Source: Kroppenstedtia sanguinis (GTDB taxonomy: Bacteria; Bacillota; Bacilli; Thermoactinomycetales; DSM-45169). From it: a stretch of 64,000 bases of DNA. This document shows, in pieces, positions 43,619 to 52,135 of this stretch. The stretch is from contig NZ_JBNPXF010000007.1 in NCBI RefSeq assembly GCF_050433445.1, positions 1 through 64,000 of the forward strand, read 5' to 3'. The translations under genes and the position numbers were made by a program. Position 1 is the first letter of the stretch. Each line of letters opens with the position of its first letter. The notes under the pieces were generated by a model. It ran no database searches. It saw nothing but the letters and a program-made list of their open reading frames with translations, and was not told the origin of the DNA.

Positions 43619-43650
43619 TAAAAACCCTCCCGCACTTGCGTCCGGGAGGG
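43619..43650 (-). terminator. Terminator of the cold-shock gene
   Basis: CCCTCCCG (43625-43632) pairs with CGGGAGGG (43643-43650), followed on the minus strand by five T residues. Confidence 0.8.
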
Positions 43651-43669
43651 GTCGAATCCAATAGTTGGG

Positions 43670-43867
43670 TCAAGCCTTGACTACATTAGCAGCCTGCGGT
43701 CCACGCGGCCCTTCTACAATTTCAAACTCAACAGTTTGACCTTCGTCCAAGGTTTTAAATCCTTCTTCCTGAATTGCGGAATAGTGGACGAAAACGTCGT
43801 CGCCACCTTCGCGCTCGATAAACCCATAACCTTTTTCCGCGTTGAACCACTTGACTTTGCCTTGCAT
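43670..43867 (-). CDS. Cold-shock protein (CspB/CspD family)
   Basis: This 65-residue single cold-shock domain carries both RNA-binding motifs: RNP1 KGYGFIE and RNP2 VFVHYSAI. It starts MQGKVKWFNAEKG with a GAAGGGATT site and ends ANVVKA, the standard length for the family. It acts as an RNA chaperone in the cytoplasm. A promoter lies at 43929-43958, giving a leader of about 55 nt. A longer in-frame extension upstream is not coding. Confidence 0.95.
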   Translation of the reverse strand: MQGKVKWFNAEKGYGFIEREGGDDVFVHYSAIQEEGFKTLDEGQTVEFEIVEGPRGPQAANVVKA

Positions 43868-43928
43868 ATTAACAATCCCTTCATTAGTTAATGCACATGA
43901 AATACCGAAGGATCTTCCATGCAAAACC

Positions 43929-43958
43929 ACTATATCACTTCATTTTATCCAAAGTCAA
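43929..43958 (-). promoter_or_regulatory. Promoter of the cold-shock gene
   Basis: On the minus strand TTGACT (43958-43953) and TATAGT (43934-43929) are spaced by 18 bases, a good sigma-A match. Confidence 0.6.
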
Positions 43959-43990
43959 GGAAAACCAGATGTATACAAGCAAGAAAAAGG

Positions 43991-44725
43991 TTATAACACC
44001 TTACTTAAAAACTCCTGGGTCCGCACTTCTTTTGGATGATTAAACAACTCCTCTGGCTGGCCCTCTTCTACTATTTTCCCTCCATCCATAAACAAAACCC
44101 GATCCCCCACTTCACGGGCAAATCCCATCTCGTGGGTCACCACGACCATGGTCATCCCTTCGGCGGCCAGTTGCTTCATCACTGCCAGGACTTCGCCGAT
44201 CATCTCGGGATCCAATGCTGAGGTAGGCTCGTCAAACAGCATCACTTTGGGATCCATCGCCAAGGCTCGGGCGATGGCCACCCGCTGCATCTGACCTCCG
44301 GAGAGCTGTTCCGGCCAGACATGGGCTTTCTCCTCCAGCCCCACCTTTCGCAACAGATCCTGGGCTTTTGCCTCAGCTTTCTCTCGGCTCCATCCTCGCA
44401 CTTTCATCGGCGCCAGACTGATATTGTCAATCACCCGTTTATGAGGAAAGAGATTGAACTGTTGAAACACCATGCCCAGCTCGGTCCGTACTTTGTCAAT
44501 ATTGATTTTCAGATCGGTCAAGTCATGTCCGTCCACCAACACCTGCCCCGCGGTGATCGACTCTAGCAGATTCATGCACCTAAGGAGTGTACTCTTCCCT
44601 GAACCGCTAGGACCGATGACACAAACCACCTCCTGCTCCCGAATGGTGAGATGGATACCCTTTAGCACTTCTGTCGTGCCGAAGTTCTTCACCAGTCCCT
44701 CGATCTGAATGATCTCGGTCATCAC
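43991..44725 (-). CDS. Polar amino-acid ABC transporter ATPase (GlnQ-like)
   Basis: This 244-residue ATPase has Walker A GPSGSGKSTLLR, signature LSGGQMQRVAIA, Walker B VMLFDEPTSALDPE and switch His VVVTHEMGFAREV. The last is typical of the PAAT (GlnQ/ArtP/HisP) group. It overlaps the permease stop by 4 bp (ATGA). It energises uptake of a polar amino acid by the permease and binding protein upstream. The exact substrate cannot be read here. Confidence 0.93.
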   Translation of the reverse strand: MMTEIIQIEGLVKNFGTTEVLKGIHLTIREQEVVCVIGPSGSGKSTLLRCMNLLESITAGQVLVDGHDLTDLKINIDKVRTELGMVFQQFNLFPHKRVIDNISLAPMKVRGWSREKAEAKAQDLLRKVGLEEKAHVWPEQLSGGQMQRVAIARALAMDPKVMLFDEPTSALDPEMIGEVLAVMKQLAAEGMTMVVVTHEMGFAREVGDRVLFMDGGKIVEEGQPEELFNHPKEVRTQEFLSKVL

Positions 44726-45402
44726 CTTTCCTCTCCTTCCCTGCTATATCTCCTCTCCAATCGGAACACCAGCCGGGACAATAGGTAAGTCAGCATGAAA
44801 TACATCACCCCTGCGGTGATATAGGGTGTCCATCGCACCCAAGTGTTCTTCGCTGTGGTCATGGCCGCATAAGTAAGATCATGGACCGCGATCATCGATA
44901 CCAAGGAGGAGTCCTTCAACAGGGCGATAAACTCGTTCCCCAGCGGAGGCAACATCCGTTTAAAGGCTTGGGGAAGGATAATATGACGCATGGCTTGACT
45001 TTGAGACATCCCCAGAGAGCGGGCCGCTTCTATCTGGCCCTTGTCGATAGATTGGATACCGCCACGAAAGATCTCCGCAATATAGGCCCCCGCATTGAGG
45101 GAGAGGGCGACGAAACCGGAAAACATGGCACTGGGGATCTCGGCTCCGAGTAAATCCTCCCAAATCGTAGGGATCACTGCCAAGTGGATGAAGAATACTT
45201 GGAGAAGAAGTGGAGTTCCCCGGAAAATATCCACATACACCTTGGCCGGAATTCGAAACCAAAATACACCGGACAACCGCATCAAACCCAAAGTTAATCC
45301 AATCACGGACCCAACTGAAACCCCGATCAGGGTCAATAAAAAAGTAATCCAGAGTCCAGCAATAAAATAGTCCTTATATTCAATAACAACAGACCAGTCC
45401 AT
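44722..45402 (-). CDS. Polar amino-acid ABC transporter permease
   Basis: This 226-residue permease of the His/Glu/Gln/Arg/opine family has several membrane helices and the EAA loop (EAARSLGMSQSQAMRHIILPQAFKRMLPPLGNE), which docks on the ATPase. The ATG at 45402 has an AAAGGAGTG site; the longer in-frame version is unsupported. The binding-protein gene is 646 bp upstream, separated by a terminator, MITE copy 8 and a repeat-family-2 copy. Confidence 0.93.
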   Translation of the reverse strand: MDWSVVIEYKDYFIAGLWITFLLTLIGVSVGSVIGLTLGLMRLSGVFWFRIPAKVYVDIFRGTPLLLQVFFIHLAVIPTIWEDLLGAEIPSAMFSGFVALSLNAGAYIAEIFRGGIQSIDKGQIEAARSLGMSQSQAMRHIILPQAFKRMLPPLGNEFIALLKDSSLVSMIAVHDLTYAAMTTAKNTWVRWTPYITAGVMYFMLTYLLSRLVFRLERRYSREGEER

Positions 45403-45484
45403 GGAAACACTCCTTTTCCAGACCACATCATATAGTACAGTGTCCCGTCAGCTCAGGCGTGTCTGTATTTCAGGTTGGATAGGT

Positions 45485-45605
45485 CAGATCTGTTCCGACA
45501 GTGGAATGAAAACATCGGAGGGAAGGTAGGGATTCATTTGGAGTGATCTGGGCTCAGAAGAACAACGAAAACGACATGTAAAGCCCCGTCCCGACTGGCT
45601 GAGTC
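45485..45605. repeat. Palindromic repeat family 2, copy at 45.5 kb (inverted)
   Basis: GGGATTCATTTGGAGTGATCTGGGCTC and CGACATGTAAAGCCCCGTCCCGAC correspond to the arms and centre of the copy at 56.5 kb in the same direction, with several changes. It sits between MITE copy 8 and the permease gene. Confidence 0.5.
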
Positions 45606-45624
45606 CCAAATATATATAGATTTA

Positions 45625-45989
45625 CAGGCGTGTTGATTAGCCCTATTTTGGGTGGGGAGATCGTGTTCACCCACGCGACCGTTGCCATCCGGCAAGGAAG
45701 TGAAAACTGGCCGCTCCAAATCTGACCATCGGGCAGGGGCAAAGCCTTACGGAAGCAACACAGGGAAGAGGTTGCCCCTAAACGCCCTCTCGTAAGACTT
45801 CTCCGCTGGGCAGGATGGCTACCTTTATTCCAGGGCTTCAGCTCCCTTGGATTGTAGTGCCCATGGCGCAAAAGTCGCTTCGCACCCACAGGGCACAAGT
45901 CTCGCCAGGGTCGCTTCCGCTCCCAGGTCTCGCTATGGCAGCACACGACTCCCTTCCACCGCCCATTTTCTGGTTAATCAACAGCCCTG
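45625..45989 (+). repeat. MITE-like element, copy 8 (365 bp, longest intact copy)
   Basis: Ends CAGGCGTGTTGATTAGCC and AATCAACAGCCCTG, flanked by a perfect 9-bp duplication ATAGATTTA. Its interior differs from the short subtype: it lacks the GATCTCTTGCAAAG hairpin and has CGTGTTCACCCAC, GGCAAAGCCTTACGG, one GATTGTAGTGCCCATGGCGC unit and GCTTCGCACCCACAGGGCAC. It splits the amino-acid transporter operon. Confidence 0.93.
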
Positions 45990-46011
45990 ATAGATTTACC
46001 AGGCACATTTT

Positions 46012-46038
46012 AAAAAAAAGAGGGTGTCCCTCACCCTC
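46012..46038 (-). terminator. Terminator after the binding-protein gene
   Basis: GAGGGTG (46020-46026) pairs with CACCCTC (46032-46038), followed on the minus strand by eight T residues. It would let only part of the transcripts reach the permease genes. Confidence 0.85.
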
Positions 46039-46048
46039 CAAACCGACC

Positions 46049-46819
46049 TCATTCCCCGAAATATTTGCTGTGGATTTGATCATAGGTGCCGTTTTCCTGG
46101 ATTTTTTTCAAACCAGAATTGATCTTTTTGAGCAGTTCGGTGTTCCCCTTTTTCACCACGATTCCATAATTTTCGGCCTCAAAGGAAGGGTCCTCAATCA
46201 GTTTGAACTTTTGGTCATCCAGTTGCTTCATAAAATATTTAACCACTCCATTGTCGGCAACCACACCATCTACCCGTCCGTTGACTAAGTCTTCGATCGC
46301 CGCCGGGGTGTCATCGTATCCGCGAATCCCGCTGTATGTCTTTCCAAAAGTTTTCTTGGTTACCTCCTCCCCCGTGGTCCCTGATTGGACGCCAATCTGC
46401 TTGCCTTTCAAATCCTTCAGGGTTTTCACTTTCGACTGGGCTGGAACCAGGAGAAGTTGTTTAGCCTCAAAGTAGGGATCGGAAAAATCATAATTCTTCA
46501 GACGATCTTCTGTAATCGTCATAGCGGAAATTCCCGCATCTAATTTCCCTCGTTTAACCGCCTCAAAGAGTGGATCCCAACCCGTATGTTTGACGGAGAC
46601 TTTCATTCCTTCCGCCTTGGCAATCGCTTTGATGATCTCCATATCGAAGCCGGTCAGTTCACCATCTCCCTCCTGCTTCTCAAAGGGAGGATACTGAGCA
46701 TCCGTTCCCACTTTGAACTCCGTGGCGTGATCCGCCGATTTACCTCCACTGCACGCTGTCATCCATGCAGCTAATACCAGCATCATAGCCAGGAGAAACC
46801 CTTTTTTTCCTTTCATCAT
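46049..46819 (-). CDS. Amino-acid ABC transporter substrate-binding lipoprotein
   Basis: This 256-residue protein has a signal peptide with the lipobox WMTAC and an SBP family 3 fold: FKVGTDAQYPPFE, ELTGFDMEIIKAIAKAEG, DAGISAMTITEDRLKNYDFSDPYF, GKQIGVQSGTTGEE and the C-terminal GTYDQIHSKYFGE. It delivers a polar amino acid to the permease encoded downstream. The pattern is closest to glutamine, arginine or cystine binding proteins; I cannot decide among them. Confidence 0.93.
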   Translation of the reverse strand: MMKGKKGFLLAMMLVLAAWMTACSGGKSADHATEFKVGTDAQYPPFEKQEGDGELTGFDMEIIKAIAKAEGMKVSVKHTGWDPLFEAVKRGKLDAGISAMTITEDRLKNYDFSDPYFEAKQLLLVPAQSKVKTLKDLKGKQIGVQSGTTGEEVTKKTFGKTYSGIRGYDDTPAAIEDLVNGRVDGVVADNGVVKYFMKQLDDQKFKLIEDPSFEAENYGIVVKKGNTELLKKINSGLKKIQENGTYDQIHSKYFGE

Positions 46820-46952
46820 TCTGCTCCCTTCCGCTGTTTACACTATTAATTTGCTATTATTAAGACTATTCCTTACCTCCGTTTTTCCAAATCAGCCGTA
46901 AATAAAATCTACTATTCGTCCTGTAACGAAGATTTTCCTGCCTTTGTCCCAT

Positions 46953-46980
46953 AAAAAAACCTCCGGTTTTTTTCCGGAGG
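46953..46980 (-). terminator. Terminator of the HU gene
   Basis: CCTCCGG (46960-46966) pairs with CCGGAGG (46974-46980), followed on the minus strand by seven T residues. Confidence 0.88.
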
Positions 46981-46993
46981 GAAGAACCATTCT

Positions 46994-47266
46994 TCAGTTG
47001 ACAGCTTCCTTCAGCTGTTTTCCAGGTTTGAAAGCAGGGATTTTGCTCGCACCGATTTCGATGGGCTCCCCGGTTTGGGGATTGCGTCCGGTCCGAGCCG
47101 CCCGCTCCCGTACTTCAAAATTTCCGAATCCGATTAGGGAAACCTTCTCCCCTTTTTGCAATGCTTCGGCAATAGAATCGAGAACCGCATCTACCAAGTT
47201 TGCGGACTCTTTTTTGGTCTTTCCAGTAGATTCGGCCACCTGCTCAATCAATTCCGTTTTGTTCAT
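46994..47266 (-). CDS. hup: DNA-binding protein HU
   Basis: This 90-residue histone-like protein shows the standard HU fold: MNKTELIEQVAESTGKTKKE at the N-terminus, VSLIGFGNFEVRERAARTGRNPQTGE with the DNA-binding arm and its Pro, and IPAFKPGKQLKEAV at the end. It bends and compacts DNA. It stands alone with a terminator. Confidence 0.97.
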   Translation of the reverse strand: MNKTELIEQVAESTGKTKKESANLVDAVLDSIAEALQKGEKVSLIGFGNFEVRERAARTGRNPQTGEPIEIGASKIPAFKPGKQLKEAVN

Positions 47267-47449
47267 AGGTCACACTCCTTATCAGTTGAAACCTCTTAAA
47301 CCTTTCTCTATGGAGGCGGATCATTTGCAGGGGTAAACGCTCTCTTCCCCATCTGTCAGAAAGGTCAATAGAGCTCTATTCCCCTTTGTTACCCAACTTT
47401 CCCCGTTCTATACCTTTCCCCATATGAATCTCATATACACCCCTCCGGT

Positions 47450-48157
47450 TCAACGAGCCCAGGTCAGGGAACAAACCTGCTTTGCGCCTGCTGTCTTCAA
47501 GGTTTTGGCGCACTCTGTCAATGTGGATCCGGTGGTATAGACATCATCCACTATCAGCCACTTTTTGTCCATAGTTTCAGCGCAAAAAGGTTGCAATCGG
47601 AAGGCGCCGACGAGGGCGTTCATCCTCTCCCAGCGATTGCGGCGGCTCTGGGGCGGAGTGGGCCGGGTCCTCTCCAAAACAGACCTCAGCGGAAGATGGA
47701 GACGATGGGCCACTTCCCGAGCTAAAAGTTCCGACTGGTTAAACCCCCGTTGGCGCATCCGGTCTGGATGGAGAGGGACATAGGTGACCGCCTCCGGTCG
47801 CATCCCAGATGCGAAGAGGGCTTCCGCCATCATCTCCCCCAAGGGTTCTGCCAACCCCTCCTGTCCCCGATACTTGAACAGACGTATCCATTCTTTTGCA
47901 AATGAAGTATAGCGAATCACACCTACATTTCGTTCCAAATCCCGAGACCGATGGCGGAGACAATCCCCGCAGAGGGAAGCAACCGGCCAGCTTCGTCCAC
48001 ACAGGGGACAGCAAGGCGGCTGGATCAGATGAAGTCCGGCTTGACAGGAGGAGCAGAGACGGTCCCAGACTCCAGCCCAGACGGAAGCGGAGTGAACAGA
48101 CCCACACAGGGGGCAAAGTCCAGGTGCGGCAAACCACTTTTCCCACCATCGACTCAT
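47450..48157 (-). CDS. comFC: Competence protein ComFC (phosphoribosyltransferase-like)
   Basis: This 235-residue protein has an N-terminal zinc-finger region with paired Cys (CPLCGS, CSSC, CPLCGRS, CGDC) and a C-terminal phosphoribosyltransferase-type domain with VTYVPLHPDRMRQRGFNQSELLAR and the PRPP-binding WLIVDDVYTTGSTL. ComFC is required for DNA uptake and partners with ComFA. The ATG at 48157 overlaps the comFA stop as ATGA, indicating coupling. Confidence 0.92.
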   Translation of the reverse strand: MSRWWEKWFAAPGLCPLCGSVHSASVWAGVWDRLCSSCQAGLHLIQPPCCPLCGRSWPVASLCGDCLRHRSRDLERNVGVIRYTSFAKEWIRLFKYRGQEGLAEPLGEMMAEALFASGMRPEAVTYVPLHPDRMRQRGFNQSELLAREVAHRLHLPLRSVLERTRPTPPQSRRNRWERMNALVGAFRLQPFCAETMDKKWLIVDDVYTTGSTLTECAKTLKTAGAKQVCSLTWAR

Positions 48158-49809
48158 AACCCAGGTGCTTCCCTTTCCACTGACAGGTACCCCTTCTCCT
48201 CTGCATATCGGTTCAGACTCCGGATCTCCCGGATCGCACTTCTTTGGGCCTCTGTCCATACCGTGGATAGAAACCACACCTCCCCTTGCGGCCAGGCGGG
48301 ATCCCTGCCCACACGCCCCGCCACCTGGATCAAAGTGGCACGATCAAATACCGGATGATCCGCCCCCACCACCAACACATGACAATGAGGTACGGTCACG
48401 CCCCGTTCCATCACGGTAGTGGTCACCAGAATTTGAAGCTCTCCCTCCATGAAAGATTGGATCGTTTCTCGTCTTTTCTCATTTCTGCCCGTGGCCAACC
48501 CGGTGGCTTTTTTCAGCCCGGGCATGCGCTGCTCGATCCAGTCCATCACCAGATTGGCATCGGAGATCCGCGGAACAAACAGAAAAGCCTGTCCCTTCTC
48601 CGCCGATACCTCCTTCAGAAAGAACTCCAACTGCGGTATGGAAGCCCCTCGCTCCAATCTCCGCTGTAAGCCCCCAAGCCGGTAAACTTTGGGAACAGGC
48701 AGCGGGGAGCCGTGAAAGCGGGCCGGAACCGTCACAGAAGCCATTTTCCCTCGTTGAACCCGTCGTTTCCAGCTAGAGGGCGGTGTAGCTGTCAGATAGA
48801 CTTGTTGACCCCCGTCGATCAAGCTCCGACGGACTCCCTGGAGCCAGCGGGGATCTTCCTGCAAAGGAAAAGCATCCGCTTCATCTACTACCGCCAGTCT
48901 GAATCGGCGGTAATAGCGAAGGGTCTGCTGTACCGTCGCCACGGTCAGCGGCCGATTCTCCCAGATCTCTCCCGTCTCCCCGTGGACTTCTGCCACTTCC
49001 GTTCCGGGAAAAGCCCGTCGCATCCGTTGCGCCACCCCAGTAACCACCTCCCGACGGGGAGAGACCCACAATACCCCCTCGCCTTGCTCCAGAATCTGCC
49101 GAACTGCCGGAAATAGCATCTCCGTCTTGCCGGAACCGGTGACAGCCCACACCAACAGCTCCGCCTCTTCCCTTTCCAACCACTGGAGACACTGGGTCGC
49201 GGCATCCTGTTGAGCCATAGACAAAGCGGGCAACCTCAGTTCCACCTCCTTCTCTGCTGAATGATTTCCCAGGGGTTCCACCAGAACCAGGGGCATGCAA
49301 GCCCGATTCCTTCCCAGAATCACACAGCGGTCACACCAGGCGCAGACTCCCCCGCAGCGGGCACAGGGACCGGTACGGATCCGGCTGGCATCCGCTCCAC
49401 AACGATTGCACCTACGGCGCAGAGCGGCACCCGTGGCCTCGACTCCAGGAAGGAAGATCCCCCGCTTCGTCAAAGCCAACCATTGCAGCCCCTGGCGTAG
49501 CTCCACCTCTGACTCCTCCACTCTCAACTCGTCCCAGATGAGGGCTCTTCCCTCTAACCGTCGATGCAGAGTATGGGCCATCCTTTCCCACCGCTGTACA
49601 TCCTCTCCCCCTTCTCCAGTCCAAAGAGGGGGGACTCCTCCGGTCACCTGACGGAAGGCTTGTCCAAATGAGGAAAGGGTTTGGACAGGGTGGATCTCTA
49701 CGCCATATCTCCTCCAAAAACAGTGATCCACCTCGGGAGCGAGGGTGATCCAAGTGTCCCCTTGAACCTGATAGATAGTAAAGTCCATAGTTCTCCCCCA
49801 CTTTCCCAT
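48154..49809 (-). CDS. comFA: Competence DNA-uptake helicase ComFA
   Basis: This 551-residue superfamily 2 helicase pulls single-stranded DNA into the cell during transformation. It has an N-terminal region, a four-Cys zinc finger (CNRCGAD...CARCGGVCAWCDRC, about residues 130-163), Walker A AVTGSGKTEM, a DEAD box (VVDEADAFPL), motif III LTATPP and the C-terminal helicase motif LIQVAGRVGRD. The ATG at 49809 follows GGAGGGGATT. comFB is absent between comFA and comFC. Confidence 0.93.
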   Translation of the reverse strand: MGKWGRTMDFTIYQVQGDTWITLAPEVDHCFWRRYGVEIHPVQTLSSFGQAFRQVTGGVPPLWTGEGGEDVQRWERMAHTLHRRLEGRALIWDELRVEESEVELRQGLQWLALTKRGIFLPGVEATGAALRRRCNRCGADASRIRTGPCARCGGVCAWCDRCVILGRNRACMPLVLVEPLGNHSAEKEVELRLPALSMAQQDAATQCLQWLEREEAELLVWAVTGSGKTEMLFPAVRQILEQGEGVLWVSPRREVVTGVAQRMRRAFPGTEVAEVHGETGEIWENRPLTVATVQQTLRYYRRFRLAVVDEADAFPLQEDPRWLQGVRRSLIDGGQQVYLTATPPSSWKRRVQRGKMASVTVPARFHGSPLPVPKVYRLGGLQRRLERGASIPQLEFFLKEVSAEKGQAFLFVPRISDANLVMDWIEQRMPGLKKATGLATGRNEKRRETIQSFMEGELQILVTTTVMERGVTVPHCHVLVVGADHPVFDRATLIQVAGRVGRDPAWPQGEVWFLSTVWTEAQRSAIREIRSLNRYAEEKGYLSVEREAPGL

Positions 49810-49861
49810 GCAAAATCCCCTCCGGAGGGGAGGGGCAGTCCGGCTCGGTTGGTACTGCTGA

Positions 49862-50254
49862 CTATTTATTTCCGGAATCATTGCGAAGATCGAGCACCCA
49901 AGTGGTTCTCCCTCCGCTGGATTCCGGTTCCCGGTCCCATCTGGCGGAGGTTGCAGTGTACGGCAACACTTCCAAAGTAGGGTATCGTCTTTGCAACCGT
50001 TGCAGAATCAAAGGGGTATCGTCAGTGGAACCTGTATCCAGACACAAGATCTCGGATGGCTTTCCCGCCAATCTTCTACGCTGACAATAAGAACGGATGA
50101 CCCACTCCACATTTTGCTGGCTGTTACGGGTCAACAGGACCAGTCGGGGGGAATGGCTGTAAAGGCCGGGGAAGCTGAATATTCTTGAAAATTGGTCCGC
50201 CGTGATCCGGATGACCGCGAACAGCGCAATTCCAAAGAAAAGCCACTGTTCCAT
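49862..50254 (-). CDS. Membrane-anchored short glycosyltransferase-2-like protein
   Basis: This 130-residue protein has one N-terminal hydrophobic helix (WLFFGIALFAVIRI) and a stretch resembling the nucleotide-binding half of GT2 enzymes: LVLLTRNSQQNVEWVIRSY, then EILCLDTGSTDDTPLIL with the first Asp. It is too short to contain the catalytic DxD and acceptor half, so it is either a regulatory relic or a small family of its own. GGGGGAGAAAAG precedes the ATG. It lies 52 bp upstream of comFA on the same strand, so the three genes may be co-transcribed. Confidence 0.65.
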   Translation of the reverse strand: MEQWLFFGIALFAVIRITADQFSRIFSFPGLYSHSPRLVLLTRNSQQNVEWVIRSYCQRRRLAGKPSEILCLDTGSTDDTPLILQRLQRRYPTLEVLPYTATSARWDREPESSGGRTTWVLDLRNDSGNK

Positions 50255-50294
50255 GGTTCTTTTCTCCCCCTTTGCCCCCAATATATGCACAAGA

Positions 50295-50607
50295 GAGCCA
50301 AGGGGTTCTGCGGAATGGATGGGGCCAGGAGATCCTGTTCACCCACGGGACCATGTCATCCTGCAAGGAAAGTAAAGACAGTCCCCTCGGAATCTAACTG
50401 TTGAGGCAGTCGGAAGGATCAAAAGGAAGTAGGCCCTAGAAGCGTTGGGATTTACCGCTTTTGAAGAGGGTCGGAATGGAGTTTCACAATCGGCTTTCAT
50501 TCCGGAGCTTCAGCCCATCAAGAGGGGAATGGAAGTCGTGATCCAGTGACTTGGGCAGCACAGGACTCCCTACCCCCGCCGATTTTCTGGTTTATCCACA
50601 ACCTTCT
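50295..50607 (+). repeat. Degenerate long-subtype MITE copy
   Basis: CCTGTTCACCCACGGGACCATGTCATCCTGCAAGGAAAG and, near the right end, GCAGCACAGGACTCCCTACCCCCGCC then TTTTCTGGTTTATCCACAACC match the interior and end of copy 8. CTAGAAGCGTTGGGATTTACCG in the middle is part of repeat family 2. No gene is visible from 50255 to 50718. Confidence 0.5.
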
Positions 50608-50670
50608 ATCGACAGACCTCGGCAGGAGAACCTCCTTCATTTTATCTCATTTTCCTATTTTTGTGAACCG

Positions 50671-50701
50671 ATAAAAATAAAAGAACCGCCCCGACAGCGG
50701 T
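50671..50701 (-). terminator. Possible terminator of metK, displaced by a MITE
   Basis: On the minus strand ACCGC (50701-50697) pairs with GCGGT (50689-50685) and is followed by TCTTTTATTTTT. It lies beyond MITE copy 9, about 245 bp after the metK stop, so the element appears to have separated gene and terminator. The stem is short. Confidence 0.4.
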
Positions 50702-50718
50702 CCTGAATCACACTTATC

Positions 50719-50910
50719 CTGGCGTCTTGATTCGCCCTATTTTAGGTAGGAACTAAGGTCGGGATGGTGGGCCTTTGCGCACTTTGCAAGAGATCGTAGC
50801 CCTCCCACCATCCCTCTCCCCTCAAGCCATATTTTACGATGGGGGCAAGGGGAAGAGGAAAAAGGTCGTTTTGTTCCCAACATCCTCTTTAGGGTTCATC
50901 AACAGCCCTG
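50719..50910 (+). repeat. MITE-like element, copy 9 (192 bp)
   Basis: Ends CTGGCGTCTTGATTCGCC and CATCAACAGCCCTG, flanked by a perfect 9-bp duplication ACACTTATC. It contains the central hairpin. It starts 38 bp after the metK stop codon in the direction of transcription. Confidence 0.92.
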
Positions 50911-50947
50911 ACACTTATCACCGTTTCGCCCTCGTTCCGTATGTTTC

Positions 50948-52135
50948 TTACAGCCCGGCACCCCTGCGGAGTACATCCGCCTTGTCGGTTTTCTCCCAGG
51001 GAAGGTCCAGATCTGTCCGGCCGAAATGGCCATAGGCCGCCGTCTGCTTGTAAATCGGACGGCGCAGATCCAATTGGTGGATGATCCCCGCTGGTCTGAG
51101 GTCAAAATGCTTCCGTACCAGGCCGACGAGGGTTTTCTCATCTACCCGGCCAGTCCCAAAAGTATCGATATGGATGGAGACGGGTCGGGCGACACCGATG
51201 GCATAGGCCAGCTGAACCTCACATTTGTCCGCCAAGCCAGCAGCTACAATATTTTTGGCCACATACCGGGCGGCGTATGCTCCGGAACGATCCACCTTGG
51301 TCGGGTCTTTGCCGGAGAAAGCCCCTCCGCCATGTCGGGCATAACCCCCATAGGTATCCACAATGATTTTCCGCCCCGTCAACCCAGCATCCCCCATCGG
51401 ACCCCCGATGACAAAGCGCCCCGTAGGATTGATATAAAAAATAGTCCGCTCGTCCAGCATTTCGACAGGAATTACCGGCTGGATCACATGCTCCCGAATC
51501 TCTTCCTGGATGCGATCGAGAGAAACCTCTTCCGAGTGTTGGGTCGAGACGACCACTGTATCGATCCGTACCGGACGGTCTCCCTCATACTCTACCGTCA
51601 CCTGAGTCTTCCCGTCAGGACGGAGGTAATCCAAAGTCCCGTCCACCCGCACCTCATGAAGGCGACGGGCCAAGCGGTGGGCCAGGGAGATCGGCATCGG
51701 CATCAGTTCCGGTGTCTCATTGGTGGCAAAACCAAACATCAGTCCTTGGTCGCCGGCACCGATTGCATCGATTTCCTCTTCGGTCATCTGCCCTTCCCGC
51801 TTCTCCAGGGCTTCGTCCACCCCAGCGGCGATATCAGGGGACTGCTCATCGATGGAGGTCAACACCCCACAGGTTTCCGCATCAAATCCATACTTCGCAC
51901 GGGTGTATCCAATCTCCCGGATCGTATCTCGAATAATCTTGGGAATGTCTACATAACAAGTCGTGGAAATCTCTCCAGAAACCAGCACCAGTCCCGTCGT
52001 CACTGCAGTTTCACAAGCCACACGAGCATTGGGATCCCGAGCCAGAATTTCATCCAATACCGCATCGGAGATCTGGTCACAAATCTTATCTGGGTGTCCC
52101 CCCGTAACCGACTCCGATGTGAACAGACTTCGCAA
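50948..52135 (-). CDS. metK: S-adenosylmethionine synthase
   Basis: This 395-residue enzyme makes SAM from methionine and ATP. Motifs visible are LFTSESVTGGHPDKICDQ at the N-terminus, GAGDQGLMFGFA, the phosphate-binding GGGAFSGKDPTKVDRSGAY and FGRTDLDLPWE near the C-terminus. The start is TTG at 52135, preceded by GAAGGGGGAA; this gives the family-typical N-terminus, whereas an upstream ATG would add twelve odd residues. No S-box is found upstream, although metNIQ has one. Confidence 0.95.
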   Translation of the reverse strand: MRSLFTSESVTGGHPDKICDQISDAVLDEILARDPNARVACETAVTTGLVLVSGEISTTCYVDIPKIIRDTIREIGYTRAKYGFDAETCGVLTSIDEQSPDIAAGVDEALEKREGQMTEEEIDAIGAGDQGLMFGFATNETPELMPMPISLAHRLARRLHEVRVDGTLDYLRPDGKTQVTVEYEGDRPVRIDTVVVSTQHSEEVSLDRIQEEIREHVIQPVIPVEMLDERTIFYINPTGRFVIGGPMGDAGLTGRKIIVDTYGGYARHGGGAFSGKDPTKVDRSGAYAARYVAKNIVAAGLADKCEVQLAYAIGVARPVSIHIDTFGTGRVDEKTLVGLVRKHFDLRPAGIIHQLDLRRPIYKQTAAYGHFGRTDLDLPWEKTDKADVLRRGAGL

